A DNA stretch of 64,000 nucleotides from Akebia trifoliata (taxonomy: Eukaryota > Streptophyta > Magnoliopsida > Ranunculales > Lardizabalaceae): the NCBI GenBank assembly GCA_017979445.1, contig CM030706.1, forward strand, positions 8,480,967 through 8,544,966, given 5' to 3'. The position numbers were made by a program, and so were the translations under genes. Each line of letters begins with the position of its first letter. The first letter of the stretch is position 1. Below the pieces are notes generated by a model. That model worked only from the letters and a program-made list of their open reading frames with translations, had not been told where the DNA came from and did no database searches. Below are positions 32,610 to 42,829 of this stretch, piece by piece.

Positions 32610-33400
32610 GATTTTCTGTGAATTAGGAAAATATAATCTGAACTTGCATCGATGATATCTAAGGCTCCCGATAACGAAATCGAGTGAACTCAAGTTCTAA
32701 ATTAATCTACTCGATGAGATCTACATTTTATTAATAGGTGTTCAGACTTAATTCTCACCAGAATGTTCTGTAAAACGTTTTAACGTTGCTGTCCCAACTT
32801 TCATTCAGAAATAATTCCAGATTTACAGATTGAACTTGCATCGATGATATCTAAGGCTTCCGATAACGAAATTGAGTGAACTCAGTTCTAAATTAATCTA
32901 CTCGATGAGATCTACATTTTATTAATAGGTTCCCAGACTTAATTCTCACTAGAATGTTCTGTAAAAAAGTTTTAACATTGCTGTCCTAACTTTCATTCAG
33001 AAATAATTCCAGATTTACAGATTGAACTTGCATCGATGATATCTAAGGCTTCCGATAACGAAATTGAGTGAACTCAAGTTCTAAATTAATCTAATCGATG
33101 AGATCTACGTTTTATTAAGAGTTCCAGACTTAATTCTCACTAGAATATTCTGAAAAAAATTTTAACGTTGCTGTCCCAACTTTCATTCAGAAATAATTTC
33201 AGATTTACAGATTGAACTTGCATCGATGATATCTAAGGCTTCCGATAACGAAATTGAGTGAACTCAGATTCTAAATTAATCTACTCGACGAGATCTATGT
33301 TTTATTAAGAGGCTCCCAGACTTAATTCTCACTAGAATATTCTCTAAAAACGTTTTAATATTTCTGTCCAACCTTCATCATTCCATCAATTTGAATCTTT
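32610..33400 (-). repeat. Four tandem copies of a ~192-bp unit in the leader of element A
   Basis: The phrase AACTTGCATCGATGATATCT starts at 32641, 32833, 33025 and 33215. The copies differ by point changes and small indels. It lies 0.2-1.0 kb downstream of the 5' LTR in the element's own direction. The unit is not found in the leader of element B. Confidence 0.92.
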
Positions 33401-33588
33401 CATTATTTAGGGTCATCAAAAAGTGATCCTTAATTGAAAAAAAAATGCAATACCCAAAATCATCTACAATCAAAAAAAAAAAATAAATAACAGAAAATAA
33501 ATAAAATAAATCCAACTAAATAAAAAAAAAACTAGGTCATCTTGGCAATGCTCCCATACTTGGGGTTTTTCAAGTTTGATCCTCAATA

Positions 33589-33607
33589 GTCCCCAGTGGA
33601 GTCGCCA
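33589..33607 (-). promoter_or_regulatory. Primer binding site of element A (tRNA-Arg type)
   Basis: On the minus strand TGGCGACTCCACTGGGGAC follows the 5' LTR after one base. As I recall it, this matches the 3' end of plant tRNA-Arg(ACG) with about one mismatch. Ogre elements are known to use tRNA-Arg. Confidence 0.85.
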
Positions 33608-33608
33608 C

Positions 33609-35337
33609 TGAAAGCGCCCTCGATCCGCGGGGTGCGCGGATCCGCTTTTGACCCTTGAGGTTTGGGAGTCGCCACCTAGTTATTACGGTCTAGGACCGAT
33701 CAATGACTCTAAATGGATAAAAACTAATCTAAAACCAAAAAACTGAATTCGGGGATCATGTTACGGGGTTGGAAGGTGTTAGGCACCAACCCCGCCCGGC
33801 CAAAGCCGGTCTCTACTAACTTCCAAAGATATCACATTGCTAAAAACCTAGAAAAAAATAAAAAAAAAAAATTTATACCTTTCCGATAGCAAGGATTTTG
33901 CTCCCTCAGATCTGACAAAAAGAGCTCCTTGTACTGTACTCCCTTGCTTCGTTCTGTCTCCGGATTTGACTTCGGATCTCCTAATCAAGGTATCTCCTTT
34001 ATTTCTGAATCTGAACTCTTCAAGTTTGTTGCGGATTTAAGGGTGTTTTTAGAGGGATTTTAGGTGTTTTCTAGACTAAAATTGAAGGGGGGATGTTAGG
34101 TAAGGAGTTGGGGCTCCAAAACTAGGGTTTATGGGGGGCTAGGGGAGCTTCTAGACCTACTTCTCTTAGGGTTTATGATTTGATACGAAAATAGGGTGTG
34201 AGCACCTCTATTTATAGATTTTTTAGGGGTTGATTTGGATAGAGTTAGTGTTTAATTAGAGATCTTTTAATTAGAGTTGTGTTTTAGTTAAAATTATTTT
34301 AGGTAGAATTGTGTTTTAATTCAATTGTTTTAGGTAGAATTGTTTTTTAGTTAGAACTCTATTAGATAGAGTTATTATTTAATTAGATCTCTATTATGAC
34401 TTTTGGTCTTATTTGATTGACTTTTAATGTTTTGACTTTAGTCTTAATTGATTGACTTTTAATATCTTGACTTCAGTCTTGCTTAATTGACTTTAATTTT
34501 GACTTCAGTCTTACTTGATTGACTTTAATACCTTGACCTTAGTCTTGCTTGATTTACTTTTTTTTGGAGAACCCCCTCTAAAATATTTTTAATTCTTTGG
34601 ACCCCCAATGGAGGGGTCCTTAAAGAAATATCCCACGAACCCTCAACAATTTTGCCTGAGAGTCCGATTGATCGATTTTTTAGGTTCAAAATTTTAAATT
34701 AATTTCATTAATGTTTAAATTTAATTATTTAATGTTTTATTTATTAATTTCGAATTTTTTATCATGAAAAATTGTGAAATTACCGTTTTGCCCCCGGAGA
34801 GGACTTTTCATGTTTTAAGTCGGTTTTTAATGTTCTAGGATGTTTTAGAATCGATTTTTCGTAAGGAATTCAATGAGAATGTTAGTTTGTGTCATTTATG
34901 AAATTTTTTGTGTGAAATAGTCATGAACTTAATGAGGGGCATTTTCGTAATTTTGTCAAATTCTGTTAAAATTGGCGAAATGATTTATTTGATTTCAATT
35001 TGTTGTTTTATGTGTTTGAAAGGGTTTTCCTAAGCGTAATGTAGGCTCTAGGGTTGTTTTGATGTTAGGGGTATTTTGGTAATTTGATAGTTTTTTAGTG
35101 ATTTTTATCGTGAAGCTTCTTTTTGTCTGCAAAATGATGATTTCTATGTTTCTGGGGTCGTATTTTCCTAGCGTAGCGTGGTTTCTAAGGTTTTGTTATT
35201 TGAGATACCTCATCCGGATTTCTGAAACACATCTGGTAACAAAATAAAGCAATGGAATACACATCCATCATTGGGAATCATTGCGATCGGGTTGACGAGT
35301 TGATTAATCAGGCGGATGCAAAAATGGGGTGTCTACA
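33609..35337 (-). repeat. 5' LTR of element A
   Basis: 1729 bp, nearly identical to the other LTR with scattered single-base and small indel differences. TATA box on the minus strand at 34209-34216, with the TTGACT cluster upstream of it in reading direction (about 34399-34540). Confidence 0.95.
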
Positions 35338-35356
35338 GTCTTCCCCCTGTCAACTT

Positions 35357-35365
35357 GAGGGGGCA
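35357..35365 (+). promoter_or_regulatory. Polypurine tract of copia B
   Basis: CTTGAGGGGGCA directly precedes the 3' LTR of copia B. It is separated from the RNase H frame only by the nested element. Confidence 0.85.
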
Positions 35366-35627
35366 TAGTAACACACCTTCAGAATCAACTATAATATCTT
35401 ATCCTAGGATCATTGATTCTTCAAATCTCAACCTTAACAGAAAATCTTCAGCTGATGTCAATCCTGAAGGATAAGAATCTGCTCCTCATTTATTTCAGGA
35501 ATACCAATATTTTAGAAGTTAACAAATCGATGTAAATCTATAACAGATTTGCAACAAATCTGTTTTGTATCTCTATATATTTTGTTGTAACACTAATCAC
35601 TTAGTGAGTTGTAATACAGTCCTTTTA
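35366..35627 (+). repeat. 3' LTR of copia B
   Basis: 262 bp, starting TAGTAACACACC and ending GTCCTTTTA. It contains about 30 bp absent from the 5' LTR near 35450-35485, including ATCCTGAAGGATAAGAATCT. Confidence 0.88.
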
Positions 35628-36645
35628 TCGTTTATGTTGATTTTCGTTGTTCAATCTAAAATCTGGTTTCGCAAGAGGAAAAAAAATCGTATAAATCATT
35701 AATCTCAACCTTTGTATCATCAGAAGTAATTGGATATGTGGTTTGTATCATATAGAGATCATCATTGTACGGTTTGTCAATTTTGTTGAGATCAATCTCT
35801 ATTTTATTTTATTTTTTTGAGAATTTTTTTACTTGTTTTTTTATTTTTTACATTTTCAGATTTTAGATTCAAGTAGAATAGTTTAGGAAAAGTAGAAGGA
35901 ATCGGTTTAATTTTCTTAAATTTATGTTTTGATTTTCTCGATCTAATCTCAAAAGTGGCGAAGATGAGTTTAAGAACAACCAAGGAAAATTTGGCCCCAG
36001 ATATTCATCTCCTGACCTCCATTAACGAACCAACAAGAAAATCTGAACGCACCTCTCTCTCTTTAAATCAATATGTGTTTTGATTCATCTTGAAGGTGAA
36101 GGATTAATTATGATCTATTTAGTTTTTATTCTTTGTTGATTTCTAGTTTGAGAAAACGAATTGGGGAATAGGTAGAAAATCAAAGATCGAAGAATTTTAT
36201 TGGTTTTTGGTGATTGATATCAGTTTCAACAATATTTAAATTGCTTGGGTTGAATTCCAGGTCTCCAATCTATCGTTTCATAAATTGATTTTGATTCTCT
36301 TTAGATTTTTTCTCTATGATAAAAAAAAAAAATTCAAATCCTTGAGAAAGAAAGGATTTTTGAGAAATCGGATCTATTATTTATAAATGTTTTTTTATAA
36401 ATTTCTATTTTGGAGATTAAAAGGCATTTATAAAAATATAAAGAATTCAATAAAGAGAAAGTGATTTTTTCAAATCGGTTATGGTTTAGTGATCGTTGGA
36501 ACCTCCCTTCTTTTGCATGGTGGATTAAAAGATTGCTAACCAATTAGATCAAATTCGATTTGATTTCATGCTTCAAGGTGGACAAAAGGGAAATTTTGGA
36601 TAATCAGGCTAAAAAAAATGAAAAAATGAGAGACTTGATGGCACC
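35628..36645 (+). mobile_element. Ogre-like element C, leader piece 2
   Basis: The sequence between the right edge of copia B and the left edge of element B. Removing the two insertions makes it continuous with 20640-21324 and 53279 onward. It is AT-rich with no reading frame of note. It includes one TCGTT duplication (35628-35632) and one GCACC duplication (36641-36645). Confidence 0.6.
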
Positions 36646-37265
36646 TGTAGACACCCCATTTTTGCACTCGCCTGATTAATCAACTCGTCAACCCAATCGC
36701 AAAGGTTCCCAATGATGGATGTTTATTCCAATGCTTCATTTTGTTACTAGATATGTTTCAGAAATCCGGATGAGGTATCTCGAACTGACAAAACTTAGAA
36801 ACCACGCTACGCTAGGTAAATACGACCCCAGAAACATAGAAATCATCATCTTGCAAACCAAAAAAAGCTTCACGATAAAAACACTAAAAATGACCAAATT
36901 ACCAAAATACCCCTAATATCAAAACAACCCTAGAGCCTACATACGCTTAGGAAACTCATTCAAACACATAAAAACAACAAATCGAAATCAAATAAATCAT
37001 TTCACCAATTTTCACAAAATTTGACAAAATTACGAAAATACCCCTCATAAAATTCACGATCATTTCACACACAAAAAATTTCATAAACGACAAAAATCAA
37101 CATTTCCATTGAATTCCTTATGAAAAATTGACTCCAAAACATCCTGGAACATTGAAAAACGACTTAAAACGTAAAAAATCATCTCCGAGGGTAAAACGGT
37201 AATTTTACAACTTTAATAATTACAAATTTCAAAATTAATAAATAAATCATTAAAAAATGTAAAAA

Positions 37266-37590
37266 GAAACATTAAAGTCAATCAAGTAAGACTAAAGTCA
37301 AGTAAGGCTAAAGTCAAAACATTAAAGTCAACCAAGAAAGACTAAAGTCAAAGTATTAAAGTCAATATCATAAGACTAAAGTCAAAACCCTAAATCAAAA
37401 CACTAATCAAGTCCAACCTCATAGACTAAAAGTCAAAACCCTAAATCAAAACCCTAATCTAAACTAATCAAGTCAATTTCATAAGACTAAAGTCAAAACC
37501 CTAAATTAAAACCCTAAAGACTAAGTCCATCTCATGAGACCAAAGTCTAAACCCTAAAAGAAATCCTAATGAAACCCTAATTCTCCTAAA
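37266..37590 (+). promoter_or_regulatory. U3 motif block: AGTCAA repeats and AAACCCTAA teloboxes
   Basis: About ten AGTCAA motifs (TTGACT, the W-box core, on the other strand) run from 37275 to about 37495. From 37385 on they are mixed with several AAACCCTA or AAACCCTAA motifs, the plant telobox. The TATA box follows directly. The arrangement recurs in 52330-52650 and, diverged, in copy D. A regulatory role is inference. Confidence 0.5.
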
Positions 37591-37596
37591 AAACTT

Positions 37597-37604
37597 TATA
37601 AATA
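37597..37604 (+). promoter_or_regulatory. TATA box of the 5' LTR of element B
   Basis: TATAAATA in the context ACTTTATAAATAGGAGCC. The same context is at 52663-52670 in the 3' LTR and 62070-62077 in copy D. Confidence 0.7.
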
Positions 37605-38211
37605 GGAGCCTCCACACCCTATTTTCGATATAAAAAAAAAACCCTAGAAAAAGTAGGTGAAGAAGCCTCCATAACTTCTCCAAAACCCTAATTTTTGAGC
37701 CCCAACTCCTTTCCTAACACCTCTACTCCGATTTCAGCCTAAAAAACACCCAAAAACCTCTAAAAAACATCATAAAAATTCACAACAAATTCGAAGCACC
37801 CAGATCTAAGAAGGAGATACCTTGTCTCGGAGATCCGAAATCAAATCCGAAGATAGAACGAAGCAAGGGAGGACGGTACAAGGAGCTATTTTTGTCGGAT
37901 CTGAGGGAATAAAGTTTGCTATCGGAAAGGTATAACCTTTTTATTTTTTTTATTTATTATCATCTAGGTTGTTAGCAATGTAATTTATTTGAGAAGTTAG
38001 TAGAGAACGGCTTTGGTCGGGCGGGGTTGGTGCCTAACACCTTCCAACCCTGTAACATGATCCCCGAATTCAGCTTTGTTGGTTATAGATTAGTTTTTTA
38101 TCCGTTTAGAGTCATTGATCGGTTCTTAGACCGTAATAACTAGGTGGAGACTCCCAAACCTCAAGGGTCAAAAGCGGATCCGCGCACCCCGCGGATCGAG
38201 GGCGCTTTCAG

Positions 38212-38230
38212 TGGCGACTCCACTGGGGAC
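38212..38230 (+). promoter_or_regulatory. Primer binding site of element B (tRNA-Arg type)
   Basis: TGGCGACTCCACTGGGGAC starts one base after the LTR. It is identical to that of element A. Confidence 0.9.
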
Positions 38231-40379
38231 CTTTGAGGATCAAACTTGAAATACCCCAAATATGGGAGCATTGTCAAAAGCGACCTAGAATGTTTTTTTC
38301 TTTTATTTATTTATTTATTTTAGTTTGTTTAGCTGATTACCTTATCAATTTGCTGTTATTTTAGTTCGATTATTGAGTATGTGTTTGGACTTTGATATTT
38401 TAGCATATTATTGTTATGATTCGATCAAGCATTACTTATTAGGTTTTATATCCAATTGGGGGTCGTTTATGGTGATTCTACATAATGTAAAATTTCAAAA
38501 GATTGAGGTTATTAATGGATTAATGGTGGTTGAAGTAGGGGGATCGTCGATTTTTTTTTCTTTTTTAGGCACGCGTTGATCAACCTTTCGACGTTTTTTA
38601 AAAAATAAAAAATAAAAAAAATATGTCTTTTGGTTAATTTTTATGATGTATGACAGTTCTTTTTTTCCTTTCCAATCAAATGGTTTTCATAAAAGAATTG
38701 TGCTGTCCTTTGACAGCAAGGGAGATTTTAAAAAAAAAAAAAGAAGAAAATTTTTTTTGGAGTGCTGTTGGCGACAGCAAGGGTAATAAAAGTGGGTGCG
38801 TTAAGTAAAAAAGGGTTTTTTATTCTTAAAACCCTTTTACTTTTAAAAGAGATTTTTCTCTTCTCTTCGTTCTCAACCGAGCCAGATCAGAGAGAATGAC
38901 TGAAACCCAGCCGATCGGCTGCAATTGTGCACAGTTGTGTTTGATAGACATTTGATCGATTGCTGATCTCTGAAAGGTACCATGCACCTTCGATGATTGA
39001 GCATGAAGCTCCAAGTCGATGGCTTCTCCATTGATTTACTCAAACTTCGTCTTCTTCAACAGGGACCGACTGGTTCCAACCCGGAATCGATCGGTGTGGC
39101 TTCTCAAGCCCGGTCGAAGGTTCTTTTCCAATCGTACCTCCCTTATCTACAATAAATCTCGATCGACCAAAAGCATATGGGCACTTTCTGCCGAAGGAAA
39201 CTTTTGTGATTTCTTTGTTTTCAACGTTTTTTTTTTTTTTTTGCAAGGCTGCGTTGATAAAATACCAATCAAAAACGACGAATTTGTTTCAATGAGGAAT
39301 TTTTTTTTTTTCTAATGATTTTTTTTAAGCCCATAGTGATTCGGTTCAAGTTTCTACTTGGGTCTTCTCTATGGTACTTCCGATCTTTTAAAGGAAAAAT
39401 CCATTTGTTCTTCGATTCGACTACGAGACGTTTTCTGCTCATTCTGATTTATAGAAGAAATTTGATCTGTTACTAGCTTGTTTTTTGGTAAAACCTCCAG
39501 CGGGATTGGATCGTAGACATTGTTTTTTTACAAAAAAGGGGGGGCATGTAACCGTGATTAGAAGAACAGTCCTATGTTCGAGAATCAGAACGAAATTTAG
39601 CGTTATTATTTCGTTGAAATTTTGAGTTCGGGATTATCAGTGAATCTGATTGTGAGTTGTTGAATGAGTCAAAAGGCTTTGAACGGTGAAGAGGAGTTTT
39701 CTGTGTTAAGTTCGTTTTTTTAATTTCATCTTGTTTTGTTTTTTTTCTCAAAACAAAATCAAAAAAAAAAAATAATCGATTTGTGGGCAGCCTTGAGGTA
39801 GATTTTAAACTTTTCTTTTTTGGTTTTTTATTTGTTGGCACCCCAATTATCACCCAGAATTAGGTTGTGCTTTGTTTTGGTTTATTTTTTATAATAGTTT
39901 TTCTAATTTTTTTTTAATCAATTGGTTAAATGAAGGTCTTGGATTTTGTTTGAAAAAAATAAAAATCAATTTTTTTAAAAAAAAAAGAGGATGCATCGCC
40001 CCACACTTCAACTACCATTATCCTATTAGCGGCTCAATGTTTTAGGAATCTCGAAATATTTTAGATTACCCAAAATGACCCTTGGTTGGGCTATAAAATT
40101 ACAAGATTATGCTTTTTGTGATGATCGGACCTAATTCATTATCATATGCCATTGATTAATTTACCATGATCGATGTATGAAGGTGATGTGCATGTTTAGA
40201 TCTTAAATCGGACCATATTATTAGTTTATGTTAATCACCCTTCTAACATGTCATACACGTTTGATATTAATCATAATGTTGATCGTGATTAAATATTCAT
40301 ATGATTTGAATGGTGTCAATCTTGATTAAATGTTCATGTAATCCGATGTATGATGGTATGATCAGGCCCATGGGCCCAT

Positions 40380-40646
40380 TTGTTTGAAAAAGGCCCCGGG
40401 CACACCCCACCCTGTTTTCTCACACACCACGTGCACGTTTACTGTTTTATCCACTTACACGTCCTATATAGCCAACGTGGCACTAGTGCGTGGCCCGATC
40501 TCTTCGGAGATGCGATGTCATTCATGAAACCCACAACTCCAGTCACGTACCTTAGGGTATATCAAACTGGGGCATCAATACCGTCTGATCAGGTAATTCT
40601 GAGAGATATATTGATGCATCCAGGCTGGAGCGACCTGAACCTTTGA
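40380..40646 (+). other. Sense leader ORF of element B, 88 codons
   Basis: The last 70 or so codons correspond to the 71-codon frame of element A: CFIHLHVLYSQRGTSAWPDL to GWSDLNL. Without the element A copy it would be dismissed as chance. Confidence 0.3.
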
Positions 40647-40916
40647 CCTATTGTAAGCCATACAGTCACATGTCCCGATTGCCAACATAGTACTAGTACG
40701 TGGTCGGTCCCCTCGTGGGATGCCAAACCATTTATGAAAGCTACAACCCTTGACTCGTACCCGTAGGTATAAAAGATAATCTAAGTATATCAATTGCACT
40801 TCCTGGTCAAAACCGGTGCCTAAGCAAGATCTTGCCCCGCTGTACCCTATTGTACGAGGGGGATAGACTACGTCTATTCTAGACGAGAGGTATTTAAGTG
40901 GGCCCTTGCTCAGCAT
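40575..40916 (-). other. Antisense leader ORF of element B, 113 codons
   Basis: Same length and start (MLSKGPLKYLSSRIDVVYPP) as the antisense ORF of element A, with about a dozen and a half amino acid differences. A stretch of about 9 residues (GYSGARSCLGTG here) differs because of paired -1/+1 indels. Opposite strand to gag-pol. Confidence 0.35.
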
Positions 40917-41454
40917 TGTGCGCCACCTCTCAACTGGAGATCAAACTGGCTGTTTTTGACTTCAGAGAAGTGAATTGAGGTTTTAGATTATCACCTATAC
41001 GGTATATCAAACCAAGTCACCACGTATCGAAAGGTATATAGGTGTGCTTGGGCAAGGGTGGCCAGATAAAAATACATTGCACGTAGTAAGCTTAGAGTCT
41101 AGAAACCTTCCTAGTAGGTCACGACTTGAACTTATCGTGGGTGTTCCCGGGTTGTTTATTGAATGAATGCATGTGATTGATGAATGTATGTGAGTGATGT
41201 GAATGATGAGATCAAAGTGTGTGATTGTCCTCAAGGATAAAAATGTTGCTTTTGAAAAGTAAAATGGGTGCACCGATCCAATAAAAAATCCATTCTTTTA
41301 CAATAATGACCCAGTCCATCCCGATCCAACAATCATGATGGAAATCGAATTTTCAAAAAAGAAAAAGAAAATATTTTCTAAAATAAAATAAAATATTGAT
41401 ATTTTACATGGACCATTGGAAGAGTACTAAAATACCCTTTTGTGTTAAACCAGG

Positions 41455-42635
41455 ATGCTAGTCGCAGGCGACAACCCAATCGATCAGTTAGTCAAAATAA
41501 CCGTCGTAGGGATGCACCCTGTAGAGAAGATCAATTTTGGGAGATTCATGTTGAGGAGTGCTCTCTATTTCCATGACTTTGAGATAGACTGGAACCTTTT
41601 ATATGCTATGGCTAAGCGATGGAACCCCTACCTTCACATATTCCACATTGGGCGTATACACTTGTGCCTTACTCACGAGGATTTTTGTGGTATTATGGGG
41701 ATATCCACTTCAAGACCTCTAGTCAGGCCCTCATTGAAGATCGGATATTCTGGTGCCCTCGCCACAGGATTGAATATTTCCAAAGAAGAAGCCAAGGCCC
41801 TAATCCATAACGGGAGACTGGATTTAGTACCTTTACTGGGCCCGTACCGCTCCCGCAGTCATCCTATCAATGTAAAACCTGAAGCCTGGCGAACCACTAG
41901 AGACTATCGATTGTGCTTAGGAATCCTAGCCCAATACATACTGAACTCTAATAGTGATGGCCAAACTATCCCTGAGTCCTTCATAGATATAGTCTCTCAA
42001 CTCTCGAGGAAAGCCAACCCAGTACCCCTCATCTTAGCTGAAACTTTCTCAGGTCTAGATGCCATAAAAAATGGTGAGCGGGAAAGCTTCAAAGGAAGCC
42101 CCTACTTACTCTATATGTGATTTTGTGATCGTCTCAAGATTGTAGATGTTCCCTCAAATCTCGAATATGGGCCAGAACACTTTTCCAAGAGAAACCTGTT
42201 AGTACGTCACAACTCAGTCAAAGCCTTGAGTAAATGGTTAGACTCTCGCTTAGCCCGTCATATTCTTTAAGATGTCCTTGGTAGATGACTGATCCCCCCA
42301 TTCTAGGAACCAAAGGATCCTACTATGTCCGTCTGATCGGTTTAGAATAAATATCTTTTTACCATCCTAATTTGATCCCAGAACAGTATGATGTACCCAT
42401 AGAGTTATCCTTACCTCAACCCAAAGCTTTCTTTTCCCCCGAGCCTTTGACTGAAAAGTTAGTACACCTCATTGAGAAAGTTTGGAACAAGCGCACCTTA
42501 GGGTATCCAGACGGACCAGCAGAATTCAAAGAGCCAGTTGTTAGAGCCAAGAGGGTCAAGCCTGACAGCAATCCTGATGACCGTCAAGACAAAGTCAAGC
42601 GTCCATGTAAAAATAGCTCAAGTCAAATTTGTTGA
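41455..42635 (+). pseudogene. Element B: ORF1 (upstream of gag, function unknown)
   Basis: The main frame, 41455-42120, reads MLVAGDNPIDQLVKITVVGM, with HIFHIGRIHLCLTHEDFCGI near residue 63 and YRLCLGILAQYILNSNSDGQ near 150. An ORF in this position is a hallmark of Ogre elements. Related plant proteins carry a conserved domain of unknown function, which I believe is DUF7745. A TGA at 42118-42120 stands where the family usually has Trp (YM-W-FCDRL); the frame then goes on to 42270. After a frameshift, the C-terminal part lies at 42372-42635 (IELSLPQPKAFFSPEPLTEK) with a basic tail. Confidence 0.75.
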
Positions 42636-42829
42636 AAGATGTTTTTAATGAGAACACTATTTGTCAATCTTTTTCAATAAAGTCATTTTTCTTTCAAATA
42701 AATATTGATTTCTTCTTCGAATGTTCATTATGTGAATGGATTAATTAATGGATTGGTGTACAAACCTCAATGAAATGATTCTTTAAAATGTTATCAAGAG
42801 GGTAATACTGAAATTGACTAAATTTACCT

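Larger units (their letters stand above)
25738..35337 (-). mobile_element. Non-autonomous Ogre-like element (LARD type), element A
   Basis: Two LTRs of about 1.73 kb, 25738-27473 and 33609-35337, flank 6.1 kb. The duplication GTCTT is at 25733-25737 and 35338-35342. The primer site next to the right LTR and the polypurine tract next to the left LTR show that it reads on the minus strand. The leader and the 3' noncoding region match the coding Ogre-like element B, but ORF1, gag and pol are absent, so it must be moved in trans. It sits in copia B just after RNase H. The LTRs are nearly identical by eye, so it is younger than copia B. Confidence 0.93.
21325..35627 (+). mobile_element. Ty1/copia retrotransposon B, carrying a nested insertion
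   Basis: LTRs at 21325-21556 and 35366-35627 enclose a plus-strand gag-pol. The duplication TCGTT is at 21320-21324 and 35628-35632. The element itself is about 4.7 kb; the remaining 9.6 kb is the Ogre-like element inserted at 25738. The LTRs have unusual TA...TA ends. Gag-pol is riddled with stops and frameshifts, much more than in copia A, so it is older. Confidence 0.9.
36646..38210 (+). repeat. 5' LTR of element B
   Basis: 1565 bp, from TGTAGACACCCCATTTTTGC to GGATCGAGGGCGCTTTCA. It is about 200 bp longer than the 3' LTR because the latter has a deletion. Confidence 0.95.
38231..41454 (+). other. Leader of element B
   Basis: About 3.2 kb before ORF1. It is T-rich at the start, and 40340-41170 matches, inverted, 31500-32260 of element A. 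It also matches 53830-54420 of element C. Small ORFs such as 38373-38579 and 39019-39315 have no recognisable domain. Confidence 0.7.

Noticed and set aside
37380..37600. Telomeric repeat tract
   Set aside because: AAACCCTAA motifs are scattered and spaced, not head-to-tail telomere repeats.
38373..39315. Small ORFs early in the leader of element B
   Set aside because: Not shared with elements A or C and without domains.
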